A DNA stretch of 64,000 nt from Proteiniclasticum aestuarii (lineage in GTDB: Bacteria > Bacillota > Clostridia > Clostridiales > Clostridiaceae). Made by a program: the position numbers and the translations under genes. The notes beneath the pieces are model-generated. The model saw only the letters and a program-made list of their open reading frames with translations, had not been told where the DNA came from and did no database searches. Positions 1-9,474 of this stretch are shown piece by piece; position 1 is the stretch's first letter; the number at the start of each line of letters is the position of its first letter. The DNA lies in assembly GCF_017368455.1 (NCBI RefSeq), contig NZ_JAFNJU010000007.1, positions 1-64,000 of the forward strand. The letters are read 5' to 3'.

Positions 1-61
1 TAGCGGCCAACTAAAATTTTATCATAGGAGTTTTTGTTCTTGAAGCTTAAGCTGATTTTGT

Positions 62-90
62 CCACCTGCATAGCAGGTGGTTTATTTGTT
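62..90 (+). terminator. Hairpin with T-rich tail, terminator of an off-window gene
   Basis: A perfect 8-bp stem (CCACCTGC/GCAGGTGG) with a 3-nt loop is followed by a T-rich run. It probably ends a plus-strand gene lying left of the window. Confidence 0.5.
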
Positions 91-130
91 TCAAATTAAC
101 CATTTGAAACGCACTAAAGTGACACAATAC

Positions 131-171
131 AAGAAGAGCTTTTCCGATGATGAGTCGGATAAGCTCTTCTT
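131..171 (-). terminator. Terminator of the cyclase-like gene
   Basis: A 17-bp stem with one mismatch (131-147 with 155-171, 7-nt loop) starts just past the stop codon of the minus-strand gene ending at 180. The T-tract is weak, so termination efficiency is uncertain. Confidence 0.6.
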
Positions 172-179
172 CATTTGAA

Positions 180-1124
180 TCAGATCTTATGTCCATAGGC
201 TTTCAATATGCGCAGGCATCTAAGAGTGTTGAACCGTCCGCGTCTTCCTTCTTCCAGAGGAAAATGGACACTTCCTGAATAGGAGGGGCCTCTGGGGAAG
301 GTGCCGTCTTTCCGCTGTTTCTCCATAAGGAGCAGAAGCGCTTCCTTCATCCTTGCATCATAGGGAAGTGTTGCATCAGCAAAGTGATACAGTGCCCGGT
401 GGATGTCATATTTCCAACGGGTGGGGAAGGCGAGAAGTAGAAACTTCGGATCGATGATCTCACCAGTCCGGTCGGACCGGAACAGGTGGTGCATCAGAAG
501 AAATTCTGAGGCTTTCTCCATGGCTGTTTCCACATCCTTCAGTCTATGGGTGTAGCCTCTTCGACGGTATTCCAGAAAGCCCTCCAGCACACTGATGGTG
601 GTATGCATGGAGCCATGATGGACCTTGTTCCGGTTGAATCGGCAGTTGAAGCCTCCGTCAGGGAGAAGAGATGAGAGCAGCTGGTCCACAAGGGGAATCA
701 GCAGCTGCTCCTCTACACCGAAATAGGAGGCAAAGTTGAGATACATGCCGTTGACGCACAGATCGCTGAGCTTATCGCTGCTGATGGCGATGCCGCCATC
801 CCGGGCCCGATGCTCCAGCAGGATGTTTCTGGCTGGAATCCGGGCTCTTTCAGTATCTTCTGGAATCTCCAGATACCGAAGATCCAGCAGGGTGTAGTGG
901 GTGCTGGTCCATTTTCCCACATAGTGGCTCTGCCCGAAGCTACCGTCTTCATGCTGCACATCAAAGAATTTTTTTCCGAAACCTGTCAAGAGCGTTTCCT
1001 TCTGAAGGTCTTTGAGTGTTTCCTCTTCTTCTTCCAAAAGGTATTTTCTCGTCTGATAGGCGATGGAGGGGTCTCCTGTAAGCAGAAAATCCAGTACACT
1101 TTCATTCAGCTCAAACTTCTTCAT
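180..1124 (-). CDS. Prenyltransferase/squalene-cyclase-like alpha/alpha-barrel protein
   Basis: 314 residues, no signal peptide. Repeated motifs of the terpenoid-cyclase/prenyltransferase fold are visible: 'QHEDGSFGQ', 'RARDGGIAI', 'LLPDGGFNC' and 'QRKDGTFPR', each the turn between helices of an alpha/alpha toroid. Histidines and a Cys in 'GGFNCRF' could be structural or metal-binding. The family includes many bacterial proteins of unknown role, so no reaction is assigned. It starts 3 nt after the PQQ-type dehydrogenase gene and is most likely co-transcribed with it. The long initial helix 'SIAYQTRKYLLE' is typical of uncharacterised firmicute members. Confidence 0.7.
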   Translation of the reverse strand: MKKFELNESVLDFLLTGDPSIAYQTRKYLLEEEEETLKDLQKETLLTGFGKKFFDVQHEDGSFGQSHYVGKWTSTHYTLLDLRYLEIPEDTERARIPARNILLEHRARDGGIAISSDKLSDLCVNGMYLNFASYFGVEEQLLIPLVDQLLSSLLPDGGFNCRFNRNKVHHGSMHTTISVLEGFLEYRRRGYTHRLKDVETAMEKASEFLLMHHLFRSDRTGEIIDPKFLLLAFPTRWKYDIHRALYHFADATLPYDARMKEALLLLMEKQRKDGTFPRGPSYSGSVHFPLEEGRRGRFNTLRCLRILKAYGHKI

Positions 1125-1127
1125 ATT

Positions 1128-2387
1128 CTATTCCTCTTCTTTCAGGGTATAGATTCTGCCCTGGAAATCCACGATGTAGAGTTCCCCCTGATTGTCTAAA
1201 CCGAAAGAGGAAATCATGAAGTCCGTGTCAAGAAGTGTATGGTTTTCCGCCTGATTGTTCGGATCCAGCCAGAGTGCCCAGATGGTCCCGGATATGAAAT
1301 CTCCATAGATATAAGCGCCCTGAAGGCTTTCCATGGCGTCTCCGTAATAGGTGAACCCGCCGGTGATGGATCTGCCTTCCGAATGCGGATACTCATAGAC
1401 CGGAGGAATGTGATCTATTGGTGGTGCCCCATCCTTGTAGGGTCTGGTTCCCTCGAAGCGGTTCCATCCATAATTTCCACCCGAGACGATGAGATCGATC
1501 TCTTCGATTTCTCCCTGGCCTACATCCGCCGCTACAAGAAGATCTTGTCCTTCATCGAAACTGAACTTCCAGGGATTTCTGAGACCATAGGCATAGATCT
1601 CGGGTCTGGCTTCCTCTTCGGAATGAAGCAGTGGGTTGTCTGCTGGAATCAGATAGGGCTGATCCTCTGTATCCACATCGATTCTTAGGATTTTACCAAG
1701 ATAGCTTGTGAGATTCTGCGCTTCGTCATTGGGGTCTCCACTGGAACCGCCATCTCCAGAGGAGATGTAGAGGTATCCGTCGGGTCCGAAGAGAAGCGTG
1801 CCGCCATTGTGGTTGCTGTAGGGCTGGCTGTAGGTCAGAAGCATCTTTTCTGAAGCGAGGTCCACAGTCTCCCTGTCGCTGCTATTGAATCTGGAAATCA
1901 CGGTTTCGCCTCGTCTTGTGTAATTGACGAAAAGGAAGCCGTTTTCTTCGTAATCGGGATGAAAGGCCAGACCCAGTAGGCCCATTTCCTGACCGCTGGT
2001 GTCCACAAGCTTCGTAAGATTCAGAAACGGTGTTTTTTCAGAGTCAGGTTTTTTAAGGTTTAAGAGATAAACCATTCCTTCTCTTTCCACCACATAGATG
2101 CGTTCATCAGAAAAGCCGTCAGAAACCAATGCTAAAGGCTCCTGGAAGGAAGCGGAGGGGAAGGTGTCTTCTACTCTGTAGCGGGCAGGACTGAATTCAT
2201 CCGGCAGGATAAAAGGATTCTCCTCTTGTGGCTTTTCCTCCGCAGGCTCTTCCGACACAGGTGGTGTTTCGGAAGGGGTCTCCACGGGCTTCTCCATCAC
2301 AGGGTCTGTCGGAACCGGCTCTTCTTCAGGATCTATTGTGCAGGCAGTCAGGATCAGTGCCAACAGCAAAATCATCAGTTTTTTCAT
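1128..2387 (-). CDS. PQQ-dependent sugar dehydrogenase family lipoprotein
   Basis: 419 residues. The N-terminus is a lipoprotein signal peptide with lipobox LTAC (Cys16), followed by a Pro/Glu-rich linker (about 20-60). The rest is the six-bladed beta-propeller of the glucose/sorbosone dehydrogenase family: 'GLLGLAFHPDYEENGFLFV', 'SNHNGGTLLFGPDGYLYIS-GDGG', 'YAYGLRNPWKFSFD', 'GGNYGWNRFEG'. The His in the 'NHNGG' segment and the Arg in 'GLRNPW' match the cofactor-pocket region of this family. AAGGAG lies before the ATG. The protein would sit on the outer face of the membrane. No PQQ biosynthesis genes are in the window, so the cofactor could be scavenged or the activity lost. Confidence 0.8.
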   Translation of the reverse strand: MKKLMILLLALILTACTIDPEEEPVPTDPVMEKPVETPSETPPVSEEPAEEKPQEENPFILPDEFSPARYRVEDTFPSASFQEPLALVSDGFSDERIYVVEREGMVYLLNLKKPDSEKTPFLNLTKLVDTSGQEMGLLGLAFHPDYEENGFLFVNYTRRGETVISRFNSSDRETVDLASEKMLLTYSQPYSNHNGGTLLFGPDGYLYISSGDGGSSGDPNDEAQNLTSYLGKILRIDVDTEDQPYLIPADNPLLHSEEEARPEIYAYGLRNPWKFSFDEGQDLLVAADVGQGEIEEIDLIVSGGNYGWNRFEGTRPYKDGAPPIDHIPPVYEYPHSEGRSITGGFTYYGDAMESLQGAYIYGDFISGTIWALWLDPNNQAENHTLLDTDFMISSFGLDNQGELYIVDFQGRIYTLKEEE

Positions 2388-2654
2388 GGTCCTTCACTCC
2401 TTATAAATGAAAAGAATTTTCAGATAACTTTTATGTAGCCTGATTGTAGCAAAGTTCCCGGCAGTTGTAAAATCCATTGCGACTGCGATCTCTGCGTAAA
2501 ACCAATCTTTTGGCGGATGGATTCATGAGGGGATGCAGGCCTCTAAGGCATCGGAAGGTCATGGTCAATCTTCGCGGATTGTGCTAAAATTCTGAATATA
2601 GAGCAAAAAAAATCAATGCTGAAGATCAATGAATGCGAAGTGAGGTGCAGCATC

Positions 2655-4106
2655 ATGAATGAAAAATCCGGAATCACCATTTCGAAGAAATCATTTTTCT
2701 CATCCGTCACGATTCTTGGCGTGCTTATGGTCCTGGCAGGGGTGCTCACAAGAGTCATCCCGGCAGGGGTTTATGAGCGCGTCATGACTGAGGGGAGAGA
2801 ATCCGTTGTTCCGGGGTCCTTCCAGTTCATCGGGGAAGTGGACTACCCTCTCTTCAGGTGGCTTACTGCTCCCGTGGAAGTGCTTTTCGGATCTGACGCG
2901 GTGACCATCATCGTCATCATCCTGTTCCTTCTGTTCATAGGATCCTCCTTCCGGGTGCTGGATCGAAGCGGAATCCTGCGCTACATCATGGAGTCCATCG
3001 TGAAGCGCTTTGAGAAGAGGAGATATCTGCTCATGGGGATTCTCATCCTTTTCTTCATGCTTTTCGGTTCGCTCTTCGGCATTTTCGAGGAGCTCATTGT
3101 CCTGGTACCCTTGGCGGTGACCTTGTCCTATTCCTTCGGATGGGATTCTCTGGTAGGTCTTGGCATCAGTGCCATGGCTTCGGGTTTCGGCTTTGCGGCA
3201 GCAATCTTCAATCCCTTCACCCTGGGTGTGGCGCAGACCCTTGCGGACCTTCCGCCCTACTCCGGAACGCTCTATCGGGTGCTGATCTTTGTGACCATCT
3301 ATCTGATTCTATATGGATTTCTCTATTTCTATGCAAGAAAAATTGAAAAAAGGCCTTCTGCATCGCCGGTCTATCAGGAGGACCGTGCTGTGAAGATGCG
3401 GTTCAATCTTGAGGAGAAGGAATCTCTTCTGGGCAAGGAGAAGCTGAAAAAAGCGGTGAAGATCTACGTGGCCTTCCTGGGCCTCATGATCGGAACCATT
3501 CTTCTGGGATTCTTCATTCCTTCCCTTTCTCTTCTCACGCTGCCTCTGGTGGCTGTGATTTTCCTTGTGGCAGCGGTTCTGGGTGGCATCATCAGTGAGT
3601 ATGCAGAGTTTGCAGATCTTCTGAAAGATCTCTACAGAGGGCTATTCTCCATGCTTCCTGCGGTGGTCCTCATACTCATGGCCATGAGCATCAAACACAT
3701 CATGACGGAAGGCCGTGTCATGGACAGCATTCTCTACTATGCATCAGGGTACATGGAAGGACTCAGTCCCAATCTGGGTGTAGTGGGTCTTTACCTTTTG
3801 ATTCTGGTCCTGGATTTCTTCATAGGATCCGGTTCAGCCAAAGCGTTCCTTGTGATGCCCATCGTACTGCCGCTGACCGACATCATCGGCATCACCAGAC
3901 AGACCACCATACTGGCCTTCTGCTTCGGAGACGGGTTCAGTAATCTTCTTTTTCCCACCAATCCCACACTGATGATCGCTCTGGGGCTCACGGTGGTGAG
4001 CTATCCGAAGTGGATCAGATGGTCCATAAAGATCCAGCTGGTGGTGTTTCTTGTGACAGTAGTGTTTCTATTTCTGGCCAATAATTTCGCTTACGGACCG
4101 TTTTAG
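2655..4106 (+). CDS. YfcC-family (DcuC-like) anaerobic C4-dicarboxylate/peptide carrier
   Basis: About 483 residues, polytopic (roughly 11-12 hydrophobic segments). It matches the YfcC/C4-dicarboxylate anaerobic carrier family: N-terminal helix 'LGVLMVLAGVLTRVIPAGVYER', central 'GSLFGIFEELIVLVPLAV' and the C-terminal 'GSGSAKAFLVMPI-PLTDIIGITRQ' plus 'FGDGFSNLLFPTNP' signature. The ATG at 2655 is preferred over the upstream in-frame ATG at 2616 because AGGTG precedes it at normal spacing. The M20 peptidase gene follows after 11 nt, an arrangement common for YfcC carriers, suggesting uptake of a peptide or N-acyl amino acid that the peptidase hydrolyses. Confidence 0.8.
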   Translation: MNEKSGITISKKSFFSSVTILGVLMVLAGVLTRVIPAGVYERVMTEGRESVVPGSFQFIGEVDYPLFRWLTAPVEVLFGSDAVTIIVIILFLLFIGSSFRVLDRSGILRYIMESIVKRFEKRRYLLMGILILFFMLFGSLFGIFEELIVLVPLAVTLSYSFGWDSLVGLGISAMASGFGFAAAIFNPFTLGVAQTLADLPPYSGTLYRVLIFVTIYLILYGFLYFYARKIEKRPSASPVYQEDRAVKMRFNLEEKESLLGKEKLKKAVKIYVAFLGLMIGTILLGFFIPSLSLLTLPLVAVIFLVAAVLGGIISEYAEFADLLKDLYRGLFSMLPAVVLILMAMSIKHIMTEGRVMDSILYYASGYMEGLSPNLGVVGLYLLILVLDFFIGSGSAKAFLVMPIVLPLTDIIGITRQTTILAFCFGDGFSNLLFPTNPTLMIALGLTVVSYPKWIRWSIKIQLVVFLVTVVFLFLANNFAYGPF

Positions 4107-4117
4107 GAGGAACAGGC

Positions 4118-5467
4118 ATGACAGCAGCAGACAGAAGCAGAGCAGCAGCGCACCTTTCGAAGGCGCTGACCTACCGCACCATCTCTTTTTCTGAAGAAGA
4201 CCTTGCGGATGACAGCGCCTTTGAGGCATTTCTTTCTTTTCTAGAAAGAACCTATCCCACGGTCTACGAAAGGATGAACGTCACTCTCATCAATAAATAC
4301 AGTCCGGTTTACCACCTGAAGGGAAGGCAGAAGGGGAAGCTCCCCGTTCTTCTTCTGGGGCACTATGATGTGGTGCCCGTGGAAGAAAACACGATGACGG
4401 ATTGGAAGAGAGATCCCTTCGGTGGAGAAGTTCATGAGAGTCATATTTATGGAAGGGGTGCCATGGACGACAAGAATCAGGTGATCTCCATCATGGAATC
4501 TCTGGAAACGCTTCTTCACGAAGGATATGAACCGGACAGGGATATTTTTGTGGCTTTCGGCTTTGACGAGGAAGTCGGTGGAGAGCAGGGCGCCAAGGCC
4601 ATCGCGAAGTATTTCGAGGAGAAAGGTCTTCGCTTCCATCTGGTTCTGGATGAAGGCGGCGCAGTGGTTCTGGATACGGTGGAAGGGGTGAAGACGCCCC
4701 TGGGTCTCATCGGTGTTGCGGAAAAAGGTTCTTCCATGATCCGGATCACCGCTTACGGAGATGGAGGACATTCCTCCATGCCGAAAAAGGGCTCTTCTGT
4801 GGAGGTTCTCTCCCAGGCGGTGCTGAATCTCATGCGAAATCCCATGAAACCCAGGCTCACTCCACCGGTGAGAGAACTGTTTCATGGCATGGCGCCGTTT
4901 CTGGGCGCAAAGGGCATTCTTTTGCGTCACGTGGACTGGACGTTTCCAGTGCTTGCCAGGATTCTTTCCTCCAGCAGTGTCATGAATTCCATGGTGAGAA
5001 CCACCATGGCCATGACCATGGCAAAAGCCGGATCCGCCATGAATGTGATGCCTCAGGAGGCATCGGTCTATGTGAATGTGCGGATTCTGCCAGGGGACAC
5101 CTTTGAGGATGTGCTCCTTCATATGAAGACGGTGAACAAAGACTTGGATCTGTCCTACGAAGTTCTTGTGAGAGAAGAGGCCTCGCTCATCTCTCCCCAT
5201 GAGTCGGAAGCTTTCAAAGCCGTGGAGCGCAATGCGCTGAAGGTGCATCCGGATGCCAAGGTGCTGCCGTACCTCATGGCTGGTGGAAGCGATGCGAGAA
5301 AATATGAGAAGCTTTCGGATCATATTCTGCGCTTTTCCTGCGTCAGAATGACCAGTGCGGATCTGGACTCCATTCATGCCACCAATGAAAGAATCCATGT
5401 GGATCAACTTTTCGGCATGATCCGATTCTACGTGGAGCTTCTGAGGGATTACGAGACATCCGAGTGA
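4118..5467 (+). CDS. M20 family metallopeptidase (Gly-Xaa carboxypeptidase/PM20D1-like)
   Basis: 449 residues, cytoplasmic. The co-catalytic zinc motifs are present: 'LLLGHYDVVPV' (first His/Asp pair), 'GRGAMDDKNQ' (bridging Asp), 'FGFDEEVGGEQG' (catalytic and metal Glu), 'VLDEGGA', and a late 'ATNERIHVDQ' His. The dimerisation lid lies at about 200-330 ('GDGGHSSMP'). The order of motifs fits the M20A carboxypeptidase/dipeptidase branch. RBS AGGAGGAACAGGC precedes the ATG. It is coupled to the upstream YfcC carrier (11-nt gap) and ends before a 20-bp terminator. Confidence 0.85.
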   Translation: MTAADRSRAAAHLSKALTYRTISFSEEDLADDSAFEAFLSFLERTYPTVYERMNVTLINKYSPVYHLKGRQKGKLPVLLLGHYDVVPVEENTMTDWKRDPFGGEVHESHIYGRGAMDDKNQVISIMESLETLLHEGYEPDRDIFVAFGFDEEVGGEQGAKAIAKYFEEKGLRFHLVLDEGGAVVLDTVEGVKTPLGLIGVAEKGSSMIRITAYGDGGHSSMPKKGSSVEVLSQAVLNLMRNPMKPRLTPPVRELFHGMAPFLGAKGILLRHVDWTFPVLARILSSSSVMNSMVRTTMAMTMAKAGSAMNVMPQEASVYVNVRILPGDTFEDVLLHMKTVNKDLDLSYEVLVREEASLISPHESEAFKAVERNALKVHPDAKVLPYLMAGGSDARKYEKLSDHILRFSCVRMTSADLDSIHATNERIHVDQLFGMIRFYVELLRDYETSE

Positions 5468-5512
5468 TCAGCTGTAGCATCCGAATTACAGGGAATTCTG
5501 CAGCATAATAAG

Positions 5513-5557
5513 AGACCTGGTCCTTTTCAAAGACTTGCTTTGAAAAGGACCAGGTCT
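5513..5557. terminator. Bidirectional terminator between convergent genes
   Basis: A perfect 20-bp stem (5513-5532 with 5538-5557) and a 5-nt loop lie between the convergent M20 peptidase and degV genes. Confidence 0.85.
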
Positions 5558-5569
5558 TCTGTCTGCGGA

Positions 5570-6520
5570 TCACTTGTTGGAGAATTTCTTCAGAAACTGA
5601 TTCTTTCTTTCCATGAGGGCTTCCACTTCATTGATCAGCAGATTGTCCTTATGGTGTCCGGTCTCCATGAAGAAGAGGGAGAGTCCGCCGGGACCCACGT
5701 GGGTTCCTACCGCAACGCCCATCTGCATCATGTAGATGTCGCCTTTGAAGGAGGTTTCTTCCAGAAACTTCGTTTTCAGGTTGTCGGCATAACTCTTGTC
5801 AGTGGTATAGCCGATGATGATGAAATCCGTCAGGGCTTCATCGTTTCTTTTGTTGAATTCGTTTATGTAGTGGGACAGTACTTTTCTTCTTCCTCTTTCT
5901 TTAGCCACGATGGAACCTTTTCCTTCCTTCATGGACATGATGGGCTTCAGCTTCAGCATTTTGCCGATGATGGCGCTGGCACCGGAAAGTCTTCCGCTTC
6001 GGATGAGATGGTTGAGATCGTCCACTGTGAGAAAGTGCTTCACGTTGGTCTTGTAGGTTTCGTTGAAATCCACAAGTTCCTGGAAGCTTGCACCTTTTTC
6101 GCGAAGTCTTGCACTCTTCATGAGCAGCCATCCGCTGCCATGGCTCATGGACTTAGAATCCACCACATGAATCTTCACGGCAGAATCAGGAAACTCCTCA
6201 TAGAAGTAATCCTTGGCAAGGACCGCGGACTGATAGGCGCCACTGGTTCCGCTGGACATGCAGATGCAGAGGATTTCATTATGTCCGGTGGTGACGGCTT
6301 CCTTCATGATGTCCAGATAGGATGCGGGGCTGGGCATGCCGGTGGTCGGTGGATTCTCCAGATTCTCCATCATGCTGTAGAATTCATCCGCCGTGATGTC
6401 CACCCGGTCCAGATAGGTTTTACCGTCCATGGTGACGGTGAGGGGCGCGATACTGATGTCATATTGCTTCAGAATATCATCTGAAAGGTCGCAGGTTGAG
6501 TCTGCCATTATTTTAATCAT
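5570..6520 (-). CDS. DegV family fatty-acid-binding protein
   Basis: About 316 residues. N-terminal 'IKIMADSTCDLSDDI', then 'MSSGTSGAYQSA' and 'SKSMSHGSGWLL' are diagnostic of DegV/FakB proteins, which bind a fatty acid and present it to the FakA kinase in phospholipid synthesis. The ATG at 6520 is preferred to the upstream ATG (6562) because GGAGG stands 6 nt before it and the family begins at this point. No fakA is nearby. Monocistronic, ended by the shared 5513-5557 terminator. Confidence 0.9.
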   Translation of the reverse strand: MIKIMADSTCDLSDDILKQYDISIAPLTVTMDGKTYLDRVDITADEFYSMMENLENPPTTGMPSPASYLDIMKEAVTTGHNEILCICMSSGTSGAYQSAVLAKDYFYEEFPDSAVKIHVVDSKSMSHGSGWLLMKSARLREKGASFQELVDFNETYKTNVKHFLTVDDLNHLIRSGRLSGASAIIGKMLKLKPIMSMKEGKGSIVAKERGRRKVLSHYINEFNKRNDEALTDFIIIGYTTDKSYADNLKTKFLEETSFKGDIYMMQMGVAVGTHVGPGGLSLFFMETGHHKDNLLINEVEALMERKNQFLKKFSNK

Positions 6521-6731
6521 TATTTTCCTCCAATGAGGGCATGGAAAGATTACGTATTCCATTGACTGCCCTGATGTTAATCTTTTACATTATACGTCAA
6601 TGTCCTTAATTATCCTATAACTTTTTCCGAACATCTAGCCCTGATGAAAAAGATCGGGTAGGGTGTTACGCACTTGAAGGTATGTGCATGCTGATGCATC
6701 TTGTGAGAAGGTTTGGAAGGAGAGGAAGAAA

Positions 6732-7541
6732 TCATTGATTCTGAACGGTCTTTCTGCCGATCAGAGGGTATACGGCAACCGCTGCGAGTACGGAGTAATA
6801 GATGATGAGGTTATTCAGGCTTATTCCAGGGAACAGGTAAAGCAGGAGAACAATAAACGGGAAAATCCTCTGGGTGAAGTTCATTCTCTTCACATGTACG
6901 GGTGTTCCTCTGTCATCCAGGACTCCGGCAATCCTGCTGGAAGGGGTGAAGGCAGGAAACAGAATGAGCACCGACATCAGCAGGAGCTCAATCCTGGGGG
7001 AAACAAAAGGCTCTGAAATGGAAAGAAAATTGAAGTAAAAGCTTTCCATGAGAAAGACTGCTGCGGCAAGAAGGGAAAAAACCAGTGATGTGCGGGGTTT
7101 TTCTTTATAGAACAGGAGAGAAACGGAAGCGATGAGAAAGGGAATCAGGTAGATGCTGTTTTCGCTGCGGACAGATAAGTATACGCTGAATCCGAATACC
7201 ACGATAAAATCGACTAGTGTGAGGCTTTTACCGCACACGCCGCTGATCATTCTCAGAAGCAGAATAATCCAGAAGAGGGCGAGCAGATTCAGACTTTCAA
7301 AGTAGAACAGGTTCACAAGGCTCAGCGCAGCACTCAAAAAAGCGGAGTATTCATGTTTCGGGTCCACTTCTCTTGTGAGCGCCCATGTGAGGAATATGCT
7401 GCCTGCTAAGGAGATCCCTGAAGAAAGAGATCCTGTCATGAAATAGCCGATGATTCCTACTATGATTGAAAACATGAGTATGATTCTATTGGTGGTATAA
7501 TTGAGATCCACTTTTCTGACTAATGTAAACATCCATTTCAC
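6732..7541 (-). CDS. Polytopic membrane protein of unknown function
   Basis: 269 residues with about eight hydrophobic segments (for example 20-39, 42-55, 66-98, 105-121, 128-143, 148-164, 184-197, 228-263) and no recognised catalytic motif. A short charged loop 'DDRGTPVHVKRMNFTQR' precedes the final hairpin. RBS region AGGAGTGAA stands before the ATG. It has no operon partner; the divergent DMT transporter begins 240 nt away. I do not recognise the family. Confidence 0.6.
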   Translation of the reverse strand: MKWMFTLVRKVDLNYTTNRIILMFSIIVGIIGYFMTGSLSSGISLAGSIFLTWALTREVDPKHEYSAFLSAALSLVNLFYFESLNLLALFWIILLLRMISGVCGKSLTLVDFIVVFGFSVYLSVRSENSIYLIPFLIASVSLLFYKEKPRTSLVFSLLAAAVFLMESFYFNFLSISEPFVSPRIELLLMSVLILFPAFTPSSRIAGVLDDRGTPVHVKRMNFTQRIFPFIVLLLYLFPGISLNNLIIYYSVLAAVAVYPLIGRKTVQNQ

Positions 7542-7781
7542 TCCTGACTTGCATCATATTAACTATAAGTATAACATTAGTTTCTTCTGGAACCTATGGC
7601 TTTCATCGGAAGCGGAGGATCACCAGACTATAAGATTGAGATGAATGGAGCGCAGCTATACTGAAGAGAGAAGCAGCCTGTTGGACAATTAAGAATTCAG
7701 TGCAGAATAGAAGCAGACTGGACAAGAGAAAATGGTATAATCAGTTCATGGATCAAATTAGAAGGTCACTCTGGAGGAAAC

Positions 7782-8693
7782 ATGATTTATTTAGCTTTGG
7801 CAATCATCTGCAGCGCATCCATCGCGCTGATTTTCAAGTATTCTGAAAGCAGCAATACCAACAGATATGCAATCACCACCACCAATTACTTCACCGCATT
7901 CATGGTGAGTCTTCTCATGATTCTTCTGAGAGGCTTACTGACAGGTGTAGAGAAGGAGATCCCCTTCCTGGAGGATTTCAGTCTGGTCTACTCAGGAAAT
8001 CAGACGCTCCTGACTCCCTATGGCAGCATGCTCTGGGGAGTTCTCATCGGATCGGTGGCAGGAGCGTTCTTTTTCCTGTCCTTCATCTACTATCAGAAAA
8101 GCGTGAAGGAATATGGCGTGGGCATATCGGGAACCATTGCAAAGCTGGGTATTCTGATTCCCATGCTGTTTTCGGTCATCGTCTGGAAAGAATTTCCCAC
8201 GGCCATCCAGGTGGTGGGCATCGCATTGTCCCTGGTGTCCATCCTTATCGTGAATCTCTCTCCGAAATCCCTGGAGAAACTGGATTTCAAACCGATCATC
8301 ATGCTGCTCTTCGTCTTCGGGGGACTGGCGGAATTTTCAACGAAGATCTACCAGAAGTATGGACTGAATGAGTATAAGGACATATTTCTTTTTGCGGTGT
8401 TTTTTGTGGCCTTTTCCATCAGCGCTTATTATACGGTGAGGGCAAAAAGAAAAGTCACGAGGAAGGATCTCCTGACGGGCTTTGCTGTGGGGATTCCGAA
8501 TCTGTTTTCCTCCTATTTCCTCATTCTCTCTCTGGATACGATCAACACCTCTGTGGCATTTCCTGTCTACAGTGCAGGGAGCATTGTACTGATCAACATC
8601 GGCGGGTTTCTTCTGTTTCGTGAGAAAGTGGCCAGAAAAAACCAGGTGGCGATTCTCCTGACCGTCATAGCCCTTGTGCTGATCAATCTGTAG
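7782..8693 (+). CDS. DMT/EamA-family transporter
   Basis: 303 residues with ten predicted membrane helices in two EamA-like halves. Helix 1 'LALAIICSASIALIFKY' and final helix 'NQVAILLTVIALVLINL' fit the drug/metabolite transporter superfamily; the sequence 'AFPVYSAGSIVLINIGGFLLFREKV' is the typical end of the second half. Substrate cannot be told. RBS TGGAGGAAAC is 2 nt from the ATG. A 25-bp terminator follows. Confidence 0.8.
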   Translation: MIYLALAIICSASIALIFKYSESSNTNRYAITTTNYFTAFMVSLLMILLRGLLTGVEKEIPFLEDFSLVYSGNQTLLTPYGSMLWGVLIGSVAGAFFFLSFIYYQKSVKEYGVGISGTIAKLGILIPMLFSVIVWKEFPTAIQVVGIALSLVSILIVNLSPKSLEKLDFKPIIMLLFVFGGLAEFSTKIYQKYGLNEYKDIFLFAVFFVAFSISAYYTVRAKRKVTRKDLLTGFAVGIPNLFSSYFLILSLDTINTSVAFPVYSAGSIVLINIGGFLLFREKVARKNQVAILLTVIALVLINL

Positions 8694-8708
8694 ACCATGA
8701 GACCTTGA

Positions 8709-8763
8709 AAGAGAAGGAGTAAAGACCGATGAAGCATATTCATCGGTCTTTACTCCTTCTCTT
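8709..8763. terminator. Very long bidirectional terminator
   Basis: A perfect 25-bp stem (8709-8733 with 8739-8763, 5-nt loop) separates the convergent DMT transporter and msrA genes. Confidence 0.85.
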
Positions 8764-8781
8764 ATAGGGTTCATGATTCAT

Positions 8782-9474
8782 TCAGTCTTCATCGGAAGGT
8801 TCTGACTCATAGGTTCTTTCATCCAGGGAGGGGTCTCTTTCCACGCCTGTTTCCGCTTCGTACAGATCGATGTGGCAGTATCCGTTCACATTCTTCTGCA
8901 GATAATCCTGATGATAGTCTTCAGCCACATAGAAATTTTTCATGGATGTGACTTCTATAGCGAATTCTTCATCGTATTTCTTCTGTTCCAGTGCCAGTAC
9001 TTTTTCGATGACTTCAATCTGGTTATCATCCACATAGTAGATGCCGCTGCGATACTGATTGCCTATGTCGTTACCCTGCCTGTCTACGGAGATCGGGTCT
9101 ACGACTTTGAGGTAGTAGAGAAGAAGATCTGTCAGGTCTATTTTACTCGGATCATACTTCACCTCTACGGTTTCAGCGAATCCGGTGTCTTTACTGATGA
9201 CGTCCTCATAGGTGGGGTTTTCCGTATGCCCGTTGGCATAACCGGAAACTGCATCCACGACCCCATCGATTCTCTGGAAATATTCTTCTACGCCCCAGAA
9301 GCACCCACCGGCCAGATAGATGGTTTCTACATCCTCTTCATTATAGTCTTTCGTTAGGCTGGTACTTAAGGTGCCAGGCGCAGAAGAAGGCGTATTTCTG
9401 CTATTCAGGCTGGCCAGGAGCAGAACTGTGCCTAATACAAGGAATGTAAGTACGATATATGTGCTTTTCATCAT
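8782..9474 (-). CDS. msrA: Peptide methionine sulfoxide reductase A, membrane-anchored or exported
   Basis: 230 residues. The catalytic motif GGCFWG (Cys58) followed by 'EEYFQRIDGV' and 'GYANG' identifies MsrA, which reduces methionine-S-sulfoxide in proteins. A second Cys in 'NGYCHIDLY' (about 200) may act as resolving Cys. The first 22 residues are a hydrophobic signal or anchor without a lipobox, so the enzyme acts outside the cytoplasm. An acidic C-terminal tail follows the domain. RBS AGAGGT; two adjacent ATGs are possible starts. No msrB is adjacent. Confidence 0.9.
   Translation of the reverse strand: MMKSTYIVLTFLVLGTVLLLASLNSRNTPSSAPGTLSTSLTKDYNEEDVETIYLAGGCFWGVEEYFQRIDGVVDAVSGYANGHTENPTYEDVISKDTGFAETVEVKYDPSKIDLTDLLLYYLKVVDPISVDRQGNDIGNQYRSGIYYVDDNQIEVIEKVLALEQKKYDEEFAIEVTSMKNFYVAEDYHQDYLQKNVNGYCHIDLYEAETGVERDPSLDERTYESEPSDED

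Noticed and set aside
4241..5407. Long antisense open frame across the M20 peptidase gene
   Set aside because: His-rich, low-complexity composition, no RBS; the sense frame has all catalytic motifs.
5540..6484. Open frame antisense to degV
   Set aside because: Shadow of the DegV coding frame; no recognisable domain.
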